Shown piece after piece: positions 1 through 8,281 of a DNA stretch of 36,017 bases. The number at the start of each line of letters is the position of its first letter. Positions within the stretch are counted from its first letter, which is position 1. Position numbers and translations under genes: made by a program. The stretch is from a virus. The notes beneath the pieces are model-generated. The model was not told the DNA's origin and did no database searches. It saw only the letters and a program-made list of their open reading frames with translations. The stretch covers positions 1-36,017 of the IMG/VR virus record IMGVR_UViG_3300046557_000824; one strand, written 5' to 3'.

Positions 1-1061
1 ACGAGGAAAAGATCGAGATGTTCAGTGGCGAATTCGTCACCAAGAAAGAGCTGCAAGAAAACGCCATGATCAAAGGCCAGTTCATCCGTGAACTGATCGA
101 AGACTTCATCGGTGGCTTCTCGCTGACTCTGCCGGAACCGGATACCACCAAAGTCAAGAACCTGGGCGAGCTGTACCAGCAACAGACGCAGCTTGTGGAA
201 GAAGGCTTGAAGGCATGGGTGTCGGACGACATGATGGACGATTCGATCGTTGGCCCGGAACTCGCTTCGCACGTGCGTATCGCGGCTGCTCAGTTCAAAG
301 CGTACATGCTGCGCGACTGGCAGATCAAGAATGGCATGTTGCCAGAACTGGCGTCACTCACGGCCAAAGGTGAAGATGGTGAGCTCGAAGTTGACATCGC
401 GGAAATCTCGGCGGTGCACAACGACGCCATGATGGATGTGTTGACCACCTTGATCAGTGCCAACAAGAAAGCCAAAGAGAAAGCGGCAAAAACCCTGGAG
501 AAAGCCGGGGTGGGTGGTGGTAGCGATAGCTACGGTAGCGACACCGGCAGCGGTGACAGTGGCGGTAGCGGTGGCTTTGGTGATTCGGGTGGCGACACCG
601 GCGGCGACACCGGTGGTGATGGTGGTTTCGATATGGGCGGTAGCTTCGACTTTGACATGGGTGGCGGTGATACTGGCGGCGACGCTGGTGGAGGCGACAC
701 CGGTGGTGAAGCTGGTGGTGACACGGGCTCGGACGATACCAACATGGGTACCGATGACATGGTCAGCCTGAACGACGACGGTAGCGGCGAAGGTAGTGAC
801 GAGGGTAGTGAAGGTGACGGTGACGATACCAACACGGAAACCGAAACCAACACCGACGACACGGCCCAGACCGACGACGACGCTGGCAAAGCCGATGAAG
901 AAAAGGCAGCAGAAGAAGCCAAGGCGGCAGAAGAGAAAGCCAAGGCCGATGAAGCAGCCGAGAAGGAAAAACAGAAAGCAGAGGAAGCTGAAGCGAAGAA
1001 GAAAGCGGAAGAGGAGCAGAAAGCAAAGTACGCCTCCAAGCCGGACGACGAGCAGACGTAA
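1..1061 (+). CDS. C-terminal part of a large protein with a Gly/Asp-rich tail (5' end outside window)
   Basis: The reading frame is open to the left edge of the window. The first ATG (18) has no ribosome binding site and is preceded in frame by Glu/Lys codons, so the gene almost certainly starts upstream. Counting from that ATG, residues 1-160 are a mixed alpha-helical domain. Residues ~163-293 are a low-complexity Gly/Asp/Ser/Thr stretch, and ~294-347 are an Ala/Glu/Lys-rich segment likely to form one long charged helix. It is the only plus-strand gene in the first 11 kb and converges on a minus-strand block, with a hairpin just after the stop. I do not recognise the family. It lies a few genes beyond the RNAP-like and capsid genes, near where I recall phiKZ having its portal gene, so a virion (possibly portal) protein is a weak positional guess. 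Confidence 0.75.
   Translation, partial: EEKIEMFSGEFVTKKELQENAMIKGQFIRELIEDFIGGFSLTLPEPDTTKVKNLGELYQQQTQLVEEGLKAWVSDDMMDDSIVGPELASHVRIAAAQFKAYMLRDWQIKNGMLPELASLTAKGEDGELEVDIAEISAVHNDAMMDVLTTLISANKKAKEKAAKTLEKAGVGGGSDSYGSDTGSGDSGGSGGFGDSGGDTGGDTGGDGGFDMGGSFDFDMGGGDTGGDAGGGDTGGEAGGDTGSDDTNMGTDDMVSLNDDGSGEGSDEGSEGDGDDTNTETETNTDDTAQTDDDAGKADEEKAAEEAKAAEEKAKADEAAEKEKQKAEEAEAKKKAEEEQKAKYASKPDDEQT
520..860 (+). repeat. Imperfect ggcgacaccggt tandem repeats encoding the Gly/Asp tract
   Basis: Short imperfect units of the type GGCGACACCGGT recur within the gene and encode Gly-Asp-Thr-Gly runs. The tract is strongly acidic and probably disordered. Such repeats expand and contract easily by slippage. 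Confidence 0.7.
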
Positions 1062-1086
1062 CCAAAAAAAGAAGTCAGGTCATAGT

Positions 1087-1126
1087 CTCCCCTCTACCCG
1101 TTGGGGTAGAGGGGAGGTATGTCGTC
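1087..1126. terminator. Bidirectional terminator hairpin between convergent genes, with TATGTCGTC
   Basis: A perfect 13-bp stem (1087-1099 with 1104-1116) with a 4-nt loop sits between convergent genes. On the plus strand it is followed by TATGTCGTC (1118-1126). On the minus strand it is followed by CTATGACCTG and a T-rich run (complement of 1066-1072). Confidence 0.8.
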
Positions 1127-1140
1127 AGATTACTTCTCTG

Positions 1141-1215
1141 TTATTGATTCTTACGGAACAGTTTGGCCCAAACTTCAACGGGAAGCTTGGCTAGTTTACC
1201 AGTTGGATCTTTCAT
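1141..1215 (-). CDS. Possible 24-aa basic microprotein
   Basis: A short frame starts with ATG at 1215, 3 nt after the stop of the upstream gene, and ends at TAA just before the terminator hairpin. The product (begins MKDPTGKLAK, ends LFRKNQ) is lysine-rich and amphipathic, with a natural-looking composition. No clear Shine-Dalgarno is visible, so translation would rely on coupling to the preceding gene. Function unknown. It may be a chance frame. Confidence 0.4.
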   Translation of the reverse strand: MKDPTGKLAKLPVEVWAKLFRKNQ

Positions 1216-1218
1216 GAT

Positions 1219-1476
1219 TCAGTTCAGTGAAGTGGGAATATGGCCGCAGACAAAGCTGTCGGCCGGCGCTTGGGGATTAGTGCGGAACAGGTCGCCAGCA
1301 GTGACGTTAAAGACCTCGCCATCGACGTAGTTGACATGTTGGTCACCCGCGATAACTGTCACGCGCTGTACGCCATTACGCAAGAACTCCGAGGCAATGA
1401 CCCGGACTGCTTCCGACTCATACGCTGCGTCACTAGACGTTACGACGACCCGGATTTCAAACAAGCCGCTAGCCAT
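1219..1476 (-). CDS. Hypothetical protein, 85 aa
   Basis: Small protein beginning MASGLFEIRVVVTSSDAAYE. The pattern of hydrophobic strands alternating with polar turns suggests a compact alpha/beta fold. No motif is recognised. The start overlaps the end of the upstream 112-aa gene by 8 bp, so the two are very likely translationally coupled and part of one transcript that ends at the hairpin near 1100. It has no signal peptide or membrane segment. Confidence 0.75.
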   Translation of the reverse strand: MASGLFEIRVVVTSSDAAYESEAVRVIASEFLRNGVQRVTVIAGDQHVNYVDGEVFNVTAGDLFRTNPQAPADSFVCGHIPTSLN

Positions 1477-1807
1477 TATCGTCTCCGAAGTACGGTGACA
1501 TCAAGATGGGTTCCATCGTAATTTGTTCCGGTTCCGACAACGCGTCTTCATTTTGCAAGATCGTCGTGACGGCTGTGGGAGAAATCACCGAGATAGCTGC
1601 GATGAGTTTCGCCACGTCGAGGTTAAGCTGAGGTGCGCACATGAGGGGCTCCCCGGTATGCGGACTGAAGGCCATGACTTCAACCCCGAGTTCAGCGATC
1701 CCTTGCTCGACATTTGCCATCACGAAGTCACTCAGTTGTTGCATGTGTTCTGGATAGTCCTTGCCATCGACCGAACGCACTTGGATCTTGATCTGCAAAT
1801 CTTTCAT
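1469..1807 (-). CDS. Hypothetical protein, 112 aa
   Basis: The start was chosen at ATG 1807 (MKDLQIKIQVRS) because AAGGAC lies 8 nt upstream. The frame remains open for 28 further codons, but those would run into the upstream terminator. The N-terminal strand (LQIKIQVRSV) and later helix-rich part suggest a small alpha/beta protein. No known domain is recognised. It is first of a two- or three-gene unit, overlaps the 85-aa gene by 8 bp, and follows a strong terminator, so it must have its own promoter or depend on read-through. Confidence 0.75.
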   Translation of the reverse strand: MKDLQIKIQVRSVDGKDYPEHMQQLSDFVMANVEQGIAELGVEVMAFSPHTGEPLMCAPQLNLDVAKLIAAISVISPTAVTTILQNEDALSEPEQITMEPILMSPYFGDDNG

Positions 1808-1831
1808 ACATAGTCCTTTCGATGTAAGGGC

Positions 1832-1878
1832 AAAAAAGATCAGGGAGGGGACAGACCGAAGTCCATCCCACCCCCTGA
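1832..1878 (-). terminator. Rho-independent terminator after the 641-aa gene
   Basis: Read on the minus strand, a long GC-rich stem (complement of 1840-1878) is closed by a UUCG tetraloop and followed by a run of six T (complement of 1832-1837). It is 37 nt beyond the stop of the Pro-rich gene and looks like a textbook intrinsic terminator. Confidence 0.85.
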
Positions 1879-1914
1879 CAAAAATCACCACTTAATCTTC
1901 TCTAGCCTTGGGCC

Positions 1915-3840
1915 TTACTTGACCAGCTTCAGCAGGTAGGTTTCCGGGATCAGCGTGCCCTCGAACACTTCCAGGATGCGGCCATCGACGGTCACGATCA
2001 GCTTACGGTCAGCGCCTTGGTCGTTGATGTCCGGATCGAACAGCGACGCGACCAGATCGTACAACACTGCGCTGTGCTGCTTGGTGACGACGTTGCTCAC
2101 CCCCAGCATGCCGTCGATCAGCAGGTCGTGCGACACCACATTCAGGAACGTGATGCCCACAGTCGGACCGTAGAACGTGAACTGCGGCAGATCCTCGCGG
2201 CCTTCCCAGCTTTCCGTCAGCATGCCGCTGGTGAGCGAATCATGCAGTTCACGACCGGCTTCGTCCGTGATGACTGGGGCCGAGAACATGGCCTTGATGC
2301 GGGCGCCTTGGCCGTTGATAAAGGCACGGTACAGACGATCGTCGGCACCACGTTTCTTCAGCACGTCCAGCAGGGCGTCGAGGTCGGCCACGAAATCATC
2401 AACTTCGATACCGTTGACCGGATCTTGCGACACCGGCAGGATCGACAGGCGATCCGTCAGGATGTCGTTCATCAGCTTGGTCAGCTTCAGCGTGATGTCG
2501 GTCAGGAGCGCCGGCGAGGCCGTCGCCGCTGCTGCGCGGATCTTTTCACGCAGTTCGATGTAGCTGCTGCTGTCGCCGAGTTTGTGGATCAGATCGTACT
2601 CGCTCTTTTCACCGATGATCGGGGTGAAGATTTGCGCATAGGTCTGGAACACCATCGGCGGGTTCTTGCGGTCGATCTTGGCCAGCATTTCGGTCCGCAG
2701 GTCGGTGATGGCCGAGTCCAGGTTGTAGGCTGACAACACGTTCCGCAGACCCATCGCCTCTTCCTGACGCTGGCCTTCCTCATCGACGTTGCGGGCCTCT
2801 TCCGCAGCATCGCGGGCACCGTCCTTGATCTGGTGGATGATCTCGGCGTTGTCCGTCACGACCTTCTGGCCTTCGAGCGGCTTGTTGAAGAGCGTGGCGA
2901 TGTTGTGGCGATCGTAGTTGATGGGGTCCATGTTGGTCTTTGCAGGCTGTGGTTTGGTTTTACCGTCGACAATCGCGTACATCATCTTCACGCGAACCGG
3001 GTTGTACAGCATCGGGTGTGGGGTGCCCGAATCCGGATTCCACTTAGTATCTTCCGGATCGACCAGGGACACCGAACCTTGCGGCTGCTGGGCAGCCTGC
3101 GGGGCGGCAGGCGGTACCGGTGCCGACGGGGGCATCGGACGCATCTGCTGCGGCGGAGCGACCGGCGCAGGTGGTTGGATCGGCGCGGGCGGCTGACCAC
3201 CGGTACCGTAATCGCGACCCGTACCGCTGTTACGCGGTTGACCCACCGGTGCACCGTAACCCGGCGTCTGGTAACCCTGCTGGGCTGGCATCGGTGCGCC
3301 CGGAGGGGCGTACTGGACCGGCGGCGGATAACCACCAGCCATCGGTGCCGGCGCTGGTGCCATGTTTTGCGACACACCGTTACGCAGGTTGACGATGGCC
3401 TTGATTTCGCCGTCGAACATCTGGGCGGCTTGGTCGAAGGTGTAGATGTCTTGCGGTGCGATGTAGCTGCGCAGTGCCGGGAACAGCGCGACTTCGAAAT
3501 CGGTGCGCAGTTTGACGTAGGTCGGCGCCAAGCGGGCGATCAGGTCCGGATTCTGCTGACCTTGTGCCTTCAGGAAGACGAAGTCCGCGCAGTTCGCCAC
3601 TTCCTGCCCGAACTCGTTGTTGGCCCAGCTGTTCTTCGACATGTTGTTGTAGAAGTGCATCGACACCGGGCCTTGGGCGTTGCGGGTGATGATGTCGATC
3701 ATGATCCCGGTCAACCACGGCAAGTACTGATGAATCCACGGCGCGCAGCGGATGTCGAATGCGACCGGTGGCCGGTTCACGTCGATCTGCACCATCGGCG
3801 TTTGCGGCGCGTCGGTGCGATATTGAGTTTGTGCGTACAT
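1915..3840 (-). CDS. Pro/Gln-rich linker protein, 641 aa, probably structural
   Basis: The start is ATG 3840 (MYAQTQYRTDAPQTP) with AAGGAA 9 nt upstream; the frame stays open for 53 more codons but without a ribosome binding site. Three parts are visible. Residues ~1-155 are a globular N-terminal domain. Residues ~160-270 are a disordered linker rich in Pro, Ala, Gln and Gly. From ~275 to the end is a large C-terminal domain that includes a helical Asp/Glu/Arg-rich segment and a beta-rich end. It follows the 204-aa gene by 46 nt and ends at a strong terminator. Two globular domains joined by a Pro-rich linker fit a virion or scaffold protein, but I do not recognise the family. Confidence 0.85.
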   Translation of the reverse strand: MYAQTQYRTDAPQTPMVQIDVNRPPVAFDIRCAPWIHQYLPWLTGIMIDIITRNAQGPVSMHFYNNMSKNSWANNEFGQEVANCADFVFLKAQGQQNPDLIARLAPTYVKLRTDFEVALFPALRSYIAPQDIYTFDQAAQMFDGEIKAIVNLRNGVSQNMAPAPAPMAGGYPPPVQYAPPGAPMPAQQGYQTPGYGAPVGQPRNSGTGRDYGTGGQPPAPIQPPAPVAPPQQMRPMPPSAPVPPAAPQAAQQPQGSVSLVDPEDTKWNPDSGTPHPMLYNPVRVKMMYAIVDGKTKPQPAKTNMDPINYDRHNIATLFNKPLEGQKVVTDNAEIIHQIKDGARDAAEEARNVDEEGQRQEEAMGLRNVLSAYNLDSAITDLRTEMLAKIDRKNPPMVFQTYAQIFTPIIGEKSEYDLIHKLGDSSSYIELREKIRAAAATASPALLTDITLKLTKLMNDILTDRLSILPVSQDPVNGIEVDDFVADLDALLDVLKKRGADDRLYRAFINGQGARIKAMFSAPVITDEAGRELHDSLTSGMLTESWEGREDLPQFTFYGPTVGITFLNVVSHDLLIDGMLGVSNVVTKQHSAVLYDLVASLFDPDINDQGADRKLIVTVDGRILEVFEGTLIPETYLLKLVK

Positions 3841-3886
3841 GCTGCTTTTCCTTCTTCTTAGTAGTGGTGATGAATTATGCTTGTTG

Positions 3887-4501
3887 TTACTTCTTTTCGT
3901 CCGTCTTGTCCGCGTGGTCGAACATGGCTTTGACTTCCGCGAGCGCTTGACCGGGCACATACGGCAGACCGTCGGTCTTTTCGATGGATTCACGTTCACC
4001 CACCGACTTGTCAGGCACGTTACGCGGTTCCTGCGCGTAACGATCTGCGTTGTTCAGATCACTCAACACCCCGCACGACTTCAGCGGCGCAACGAACGGA
4101 CGAACCTCCATGTCGATAGGCGGTTTAGGCCAAGGCTGAATGCGAACCGGCGGTTGATCTTCCTCGCCGCGCGTCAGGCGGTTGAACATTTCGATCGCGC
4201 GGATCTGGTTATGACTTTCAGCATGATCTTCGAGATGATAATAGCGCTCGATCGATAGCGGGAAGATGTACGCCTCTTCACCACCAATCATCGAGAGGGT
4301 CTTGGCGTACGAGTCAATCACCGACATCTGTAAGGACGTCAGCCGGTTGACTTCGTAATAGCCGTTCTCGCCGGTGAGGAGAATGGTGTTGCGTTTTTGC
4401 AACAGCTCACGTAGCTCATCGGTAGTGGTACAGCGAACACCCAAAACCAATGCAATCGCGTTCAGATCCAGACCCCCTGGACTGGTTTCTTTGTCACTCA
4501 T
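3887..4501 (-). CDS. Hypothetical protein, 204 aa
   Basis: It starts with ATG 4501 after a strong AAAAAGGAG 9 nt upstream. The product begins MSDKETSPGGLDLNAIALVL. It is acidic, with a helix-rich N-terminal half and a Pro-rich segment around residues 115-135. The last 40 residues are charged and end in DKTDEKK, probably disordered. No motif is recognised. It lies between the RNAP-beta-like gene and the 641-aa gene on the same strand with no terminator hairpin, so it is probably co-transcribed with them. Confidence 0.8.
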   Translation of the reverse strand: MSDKETSPGGLDLNAIALVLGVRCTTTDELRELLQKRNTILLTGENGYYEVNRLTSLQMSVIDSYAKTLSMIGGEEAYIFPLSIERYYHLEDHAESHNQIRAIEMFNRLTRGEEDQPPVRIQPWPKPPIDMEVRPFVAPLKSCGVLSDLNNADRYAQEPRNVPDKSVGERESIEKTDGLPYVPGQALAEVKAMFDHADKTDEKK

Positions 4502-4598
4502 GGTAAATCTCCTTTTTGTTGATTGTTACCTAAATACGGAATACCAAACTTTTTCTTGGCGAATCTGGGTTTCGTTTTAGTTTTGGATAGTGCAGGTA

Positions 4599-6293
4599 TT
4601 ACAGTTCGATCTTCCGCTGGGCATCGTCGTAGATATCGACGAATTGGGCGTGCCGTTGAATCACGTTGTCCAGCGTCAAGCCCACGAATGGGTTGATGCG
4701 GAAGTGACCCGACGGTTGTGACTTCGGCAGGTTGGCGTACCCGCCCACTTCGACCACCGAGATGTGCAACTGATTGATGGGATCGCGCAGTTGCAAACCA
4801 CCTTTCTTTCGTCCGCCCTTGTTGGTGTGTTGCTGCGGGACGAGGAGACTCGTGATCTTGAACACCTTGTTGTCGCCCGGATAGCTGTTGGCTGACACAG
4901 CCCCCGACGATTTGTAGATGTGGAAGATCGCGCCGGTGCGGATCTTGTTGCCGAACACGTGGTTGAACTTGTCCGCAGTCAGGTTCTGTTCTTCGCAGAG
5001 TTTCAGCATCTGGAAGCCCAGTTCCATGATCGACTTGCTGATGTCGAACAGGACGAACTGCAGAATGTTCAGTTCCTTGTCGTACATCGACGAGAGTTTG
5101 CTGCGGTTGGCCAGCAGCAGCGGATCGAAGTCCTGGATCATGCGGGCGAACAGCTGGTAGACATTATCGACCTGGTACCCGATATTGTTCAGCTGATCTT
5201 TGACGATCGGATCGATGTACTCATCGAGCGAACGCATGTGGCTTTCCATCTCTTTCAAGACTTTGCCTTCACCCGAGCCCGGTGCCACGAGGTGCCCCAG
5301 AATCAAGATCCACATCCGCCTTTCGTGCCCCAACTTTTCCTGGTCTTGCCGCACCACGTAATTCTGCAGGTGGGCAACACGGTCCGGGAACCGGTCAGCG
5401 ATGTAGTAGAACGCTCCGATCAGGTTGTGCACCATCGTGTTGTCCGCACCCTTACGGATGGCGATGCGGATCTTGGTCGGCCGGTAGCTCTCGTTACGAC
5501 GACCACTCGGGTGACCGTTGTGTTCGCTGCGTGAGGTACGGGCGATGTGCCACTCCGAGCTCGGGTACTTTTCCGTCGTGATGTTTTCTGCGTCACCGAT
5601 CACCACTTCGGTCCCGGCGAACTGGCGGAACGTCTCCAGAATACCGTACTTGCAGAACAGGTAATGGCCGAGGGTGGATTCGGCAATCACACTGTCGGGA
5701 TCGTTCTTGTCCCGCACCACTTTCTTTTGGTGGATCTTCGACCACACCACGTGCGCGAACGTTTCCACATCGTCGACCCGGAAGTGTTGGCTGATCCGGT
5801 TGATGTTGAAACGGGTTTTGATGAGACGCACAAAGATGGTTTTGCGCATCACCGAAATCACACGGTCTGCGAGCACCGGCGAAATGGTGTACAGCGAATC
5901 GCTGATCCGGATGAAACCACCATCATCGACCCACGGCAGGTACAGGAACCGGGGCTTCAGTTTGGTGGTCACTTGGCTGCCCGGTGGCGTATACTCGAAC
6001 TCGTAGCGCATCATGTACACATACGACTTGGCGATATCGAACTGCGAGCGCTGGCTGTTCTTGGTCGACTTCTGGTTATGCCGCTTGGTGGCTTCGCGGT
6101 ATTCTTCCATCGGGGTACAACGCTTGCCACCCACAAAGCGCAGACCAGGCGGGAACGTGTCCTTGATCGACTCGAACAGCATCCTGATGAAGTTCTCGGA
6201 TTTGGGGATTTCCGTAACGGCAAACCCGTCGACAACTTTCTTGTTGAACGGGGGCATATCGTCACGAACAAATGCCCGAAGTGATGGGTCCAT
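4599..6293 (-). CDS. Probable phage RNA polymerase beta-subunit N-terminal fragment (phiKZ gp123-like)
   Basis: A 564-aa protein starting at ATG 6293 with AAAGGAG 11 nt upstream. Residues 125-140 (GGFIRISDSLYTISPV) resemble the G-x-F-I-x-x-x-x-x-x-x-I-S motif of the RpoB protrusion. The end of the protein (SGHFRINPFVGLT, ~528-540) resembles the RpoB fork region (P-S-H-x-G-R-x-C-P-x-x-T-P-E-G). The similarity thus runs from the protrusion to the fork, and the chain stops about where split phage beta subunits are cut. In phiKZ-type phages beta and beta' are each encoded by two genes, and gp123 is the N-terminal beta part of the non-virion enzyme that transcribes middle/late genes. Its place three genes from the capsid gene agrees with that. 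The virion RNAP paralog is the main alternative. Confidence 0.72.
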   Translation of the reverse strand: MDPSLRAFVRDDMPPFNKKVVDGFAVTEIPKSENFIRMLFESIKDTFPPGLRFVGGKRCTPMEEYREATKRHNQKSTKNSQRSQFDIAKSYVYMMRYEFEYTPPGSQVTTKLKPRFLYLPWVDDGGFIRISDSLYTISPVLADRVISVMRKTIFVRLIKTRFNINRISQHFRVDDVETFAHVVWSKIHQKKVVRDKNDPDSVIAESTLGHYLFCKYGILETFRQFAGTEVVIGDAENITTEKYPSSEWHIARTSRSEHNGHPSGRRNESYRPTKIRIAIRKGADNTMVHNLIGAFYYIADRFPDRVAHLQNYVVRQDQEKLGHERRMWILILGHLVAPGSGEGKVLKEMESHMRSLDEYIDPIVKDQLNNIGYQVDNVYQLFARMIQDFDPLLLANRSKLSSMYDKELNILQFVLFDISKSIMELGFQMLKLCEEQNLTADKFNHVFGNKIRTGAIFHIYKSSGAVSANSYPGDNKVFKITSLLVPQQHTNKGGRKKGGLQLRDPINQLHISVVEVGGYANLPKSQPSGHFRINPFVGLTLDNVIQRHAQFVDIYDDAQRKIEL

Positions 6294-6325
6294 GTACTGC
6301 TCTCCTTTTTGTAGACTCGTACCGC

Positions 6326-7489
6326 TTAACTGCTCTTGAAGGTCTTCCAGGCCATCAAGATCATCCCTACCGCCGACAGGATCGTGGGTAGGAACTTGAT
6401 AAATTCCGAAGCATCTTTGCGCTCAGCCGATCGCTCTTCGTATTTATCCTTCATTTGCATCTTCTGCATTTCTGAAAGGTGTTCTTGCTGATTCCTCAGT
6501 TCCTTCATTTGGATTTCGGTGGCGCTGCGCTGCGCTTCCATTTCAGCAATGGTGCGTTTGCGTTCTTCTGCTTCGCGTTCCATCGCCAGCTTTTCTTGTT
6601 GCCACTCATGCTTTTCTCTAGCAAACTCATGTTCACGTTCTTGCGCTTCGCGTTTGCGATTGCCCGCGATATCGCCATGCGTTTGAGCCAGTTCATAGGT
6701 CGCGTACACCCCCAACTCTTTCTCGATGTTGTCGAGCGAGTAAGCCCGCACCTGGATGTCGGTGGAAGTGATGCGACCATTTGACGGCTTACTAGATACA
6801 ATATACAGACCGTCCGGTCGATTTTTATCACGCTTGGGTACAATCTTGTAAATTTGATTACAAATCGACACGAAACGTTCACCATATTTTCCTAGGTTGT
6901 CAATAATTTCTACCCAGAAAACAAAGCCATGCGTGTCTTGTATCTTTTCTGCCGCCTCCACCACTGCCGCTTGGCGTCCATCTACGCTGTGCGGGTGGGC
7001 GACATCGAATGGTTCTACACCAAACTTGAACATGGTGTCCAGCTCGTCATGGTAGAAGAGACCACCGTTGTTGTTGAGGTCCGTCTCAGTGAAGGTATAC
7101 TCCACCACACAGCGCAGTTCATGGGTACGTCCAAAGCGATAGATGTTGTCGTAGACTTGCAAGTACGCTTTGCGGAAGGCATCGAGTTCGCCATAGACAT
7201 CAGGCAGCTCAGTAAAGTAATTTCGCATCGCCTCAGCGCAGGCTTGCCCCACCACCAACTCTTTCCTTACCACAAACGTTTCATCATGGGCGTACTGGGT
7301 ACGCACCGGCACGGCTGGGATGTTGAGTTCCAGGTTGGAGCGCATTTTAGCGCGGATGACTTTGCGGGTGTTGTTGATGTAACGGGTGTTGATCTGGAAA
7401 TGAGAAAGTCCACCCGACTCAGCTTCACCTTGCTTCACACTTGCGATGCGGATTTTACCGTAAAAGGTAACGATGTCTTCTTGTTTCAT
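6326..7489 (-). CDS. Coiled-coil protein with a C-terminal membrane anchor, 387 aa
   Basis: Residues 1-260 form a globular, beta-containing domain. Residues ~270-360 are a continuous Glu/Lys/Arg/Gln-rich helix with heptad character, a likely coiled coil. Residues ~366-384 (FLPTILSAVGMILMAW) form one hydrophobic segment, followed only by KTFKSS. This is the layout of a tail-anchored protein with its bulk in the cytoplasm. No enzymatic motif is seen. It ends 32 nt before the RNAP-beta-like gene, with no terminator between, so the two are probably co-expressed. A membrane- or shell-tethering role is possible but is inference. Confidence 0.8.
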   Translation of the reverse strand: MKQEDIVTFYGKIRIASVKQGEAESGGLSHFQINTRYINNTRKVIRAKMRSNLELNIPAVPVRTQYAHDETFVVRKELVVGQACAEAMRNYFTELPDVYGELDAFRKAYLQVYDNIYRFGRTHELRCVVEYTFTETDLNNNGGLFYHDELDTMFKFGVEPFDVAHPHSVDGRQAAVVEAAEKIQDTHGFVFWVEIIDNLGKYGERFVSICNQIYKIVPKRDKNRPDGLYIVSSKPSNGRITSTDIQVRAYSLDNIEKELGVYATYELAQTHGDIAGNRKREAQEREHEFAREKHEWQQEKLAMEREAEERKRTIAEMEAQRSATEIQMKELRNQQEHLSEMQKMQMKDKYEERSAERKDASEFIKFLPTILSAVGMILMAWKTFKSS

Positions 7490-7588
7490 GGCGGCTATCT
7501 CATTCTAATGGTTAGTGCGGGTAGAGTTATCTAGACCCTTGACAGTAGAGTGATATAGTCGTGAAAATAATTAGACTTTTTTTTTTTT

Positions 7589-7631
7589 GACGGCATACAG
7601 CAGGGGCGCGCAGCCCCTGCTGGGTTATGCC
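7589..7631 (-). terminator. Hairpin plus TATGCCGTC element after the 157-aa gene
   Basis: A 10-bp stem (7598-7607 with 7613-7622) is flanked by GGCATA (7592-7597) and TATGCC (7626-7631), which can extend it. On the minus strand the hairpin is followed by TATGCCGTC (complement of 7589-7597). The next bases on that strand are A-rich rather than T-rich, so it is not a canonical intrinsic terminator. The stop codon of the 157-aa gene lies inside the element. Confidence 0.6.
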
Positions 7632-8098
7632 TTTGTTCGAGCGCGGGTGTGGGTATAATGGCCAGTTACCATGAAATCCATGGGGATGCAGTTACAGGCG
7701 TACTTGTCTGCAACACCCATTTTCCGAGCACGCTTATACGCCATGCCGGTGGTGATACCATCTTCCATCAAACGTTCACCATCTTTGCTGAAGTAACGCA
7801 CCCCTTTCCAGATCTCGTTCAATTTGTTGGCGACCTCTTGGGCGGCGGTCTTGTCCTCCCACCAACATCCCACGGTGTAAGCCCACGGCGCTTTACCTTC
7901 TTGCATGTGGGGTGGCACAAACGCTGCACGGAAATTGGTCAAGCGTTTGTAGGGGATGTGTTTGTTGATCCGGCGGCCTCCTTTGCTGATGCCCGTAACT
8001 TCCACGCTTTCGGCGCTTTGGTTGGCACTCAGGAGATACACCTTGGCCCCGGTGCGCAGGGCTTTGTCCGTCTTAACGTTGGCGACAATGCAAAACAT
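7625..8098 (-). CDS. Hypothetical protein, 157 aa
   Basis: It starts at ATG 8098 with AAAGG 8 nt upstream and begins MFCIVANVKTDKALRTGAKV. The protein is basic and rich in Lys/Arg (GISKGGRRINKHIPYKR around residues 37-53), with several aromatic residues and two cysteines late (C-N-C). A nucleic-acid contact is possible from charge alone. No family is recognised. It sits between the capsid gene and the coiled-coil gene, with hairpin/TATGCCGTC elements on both sides, and so looks like its own transcription unit. Confidence 0.78.
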   Translation of the reverse strand: MFCIVANVKTDKALRTGAKVYLLSANQSAESVEVTGISKGGRRINKHIPYKRLTNFRAAFVPPHMQEGKAPWAYTVGCWWEDKTAAQEVANKLNEIWKGVRYFSKDGERLMEDGITTGMAYKRARKMGVADKYACNCIPMDFMVTGHYTHTRARTKA

Positions 8099-8175
8099 GG
8101 TGATACCTTTCTCCCATTATGGGGTATGGACTATTTGAAATAGTGCTGGGCATTCGCCCGTTGTTACAAAAGATA

Positions 8176-8191
8176 AAACTACTTAGTAATT
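8176..8191 (-). promoter_or_regulatory. AT-rich block shared with the capsid leader, possible phage promoter
   Basis: The minus strand reads AATTACTAAGTAGTTT about 80 nt upstream of the 157-aa gene. An almost identical block, AATTACTAATAGTTT, occurs upstream of the capsid gene (10605-10619). Being the same motif upstream of two units makes a phage promoter or regulator site plausible; no mapped start is available. Confidence 0.4.
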
Positions 8192-8194
8192 TTT

Positions 8195-8234
8195 GACGGC
8201 ATAAAGCAGCCTCCCCCTACCCGAAGGTAGAGGG
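8195..8234 (-). terminator. Hairpin plus TATGCCGTC element downstream of the capsid gene
   Basis: The stem is CTACC/GGTAG with a CGAA loop (8217-8221 and 8226-8230), extended by CCC/GGG after one mismatch. On the minus strand it is followed by TATGCCGTC (complement of 8195-8203). It lies ~115 nt beyond the capsid stop. Confidence 0.6.
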
Positions 8235-8281
8235 AAGTAGCCCCAATGCTTGTGCTGAAAGGACAGCTTACAGCCATGGGC

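Noticed and set aside
4502-4598. A minus-strand frame in the gap with basic protein-like text (PRFAKKKFGIPYLG)
   Set aside because: No start codon is available between the upstream stop and this segment, so it is not listed as a gene.
7539-7559. TTGACA and TATAGT on the plus strand, sigma70-like
   Set aside because: The spacer is only 9 nt and the direction is against the genes there.
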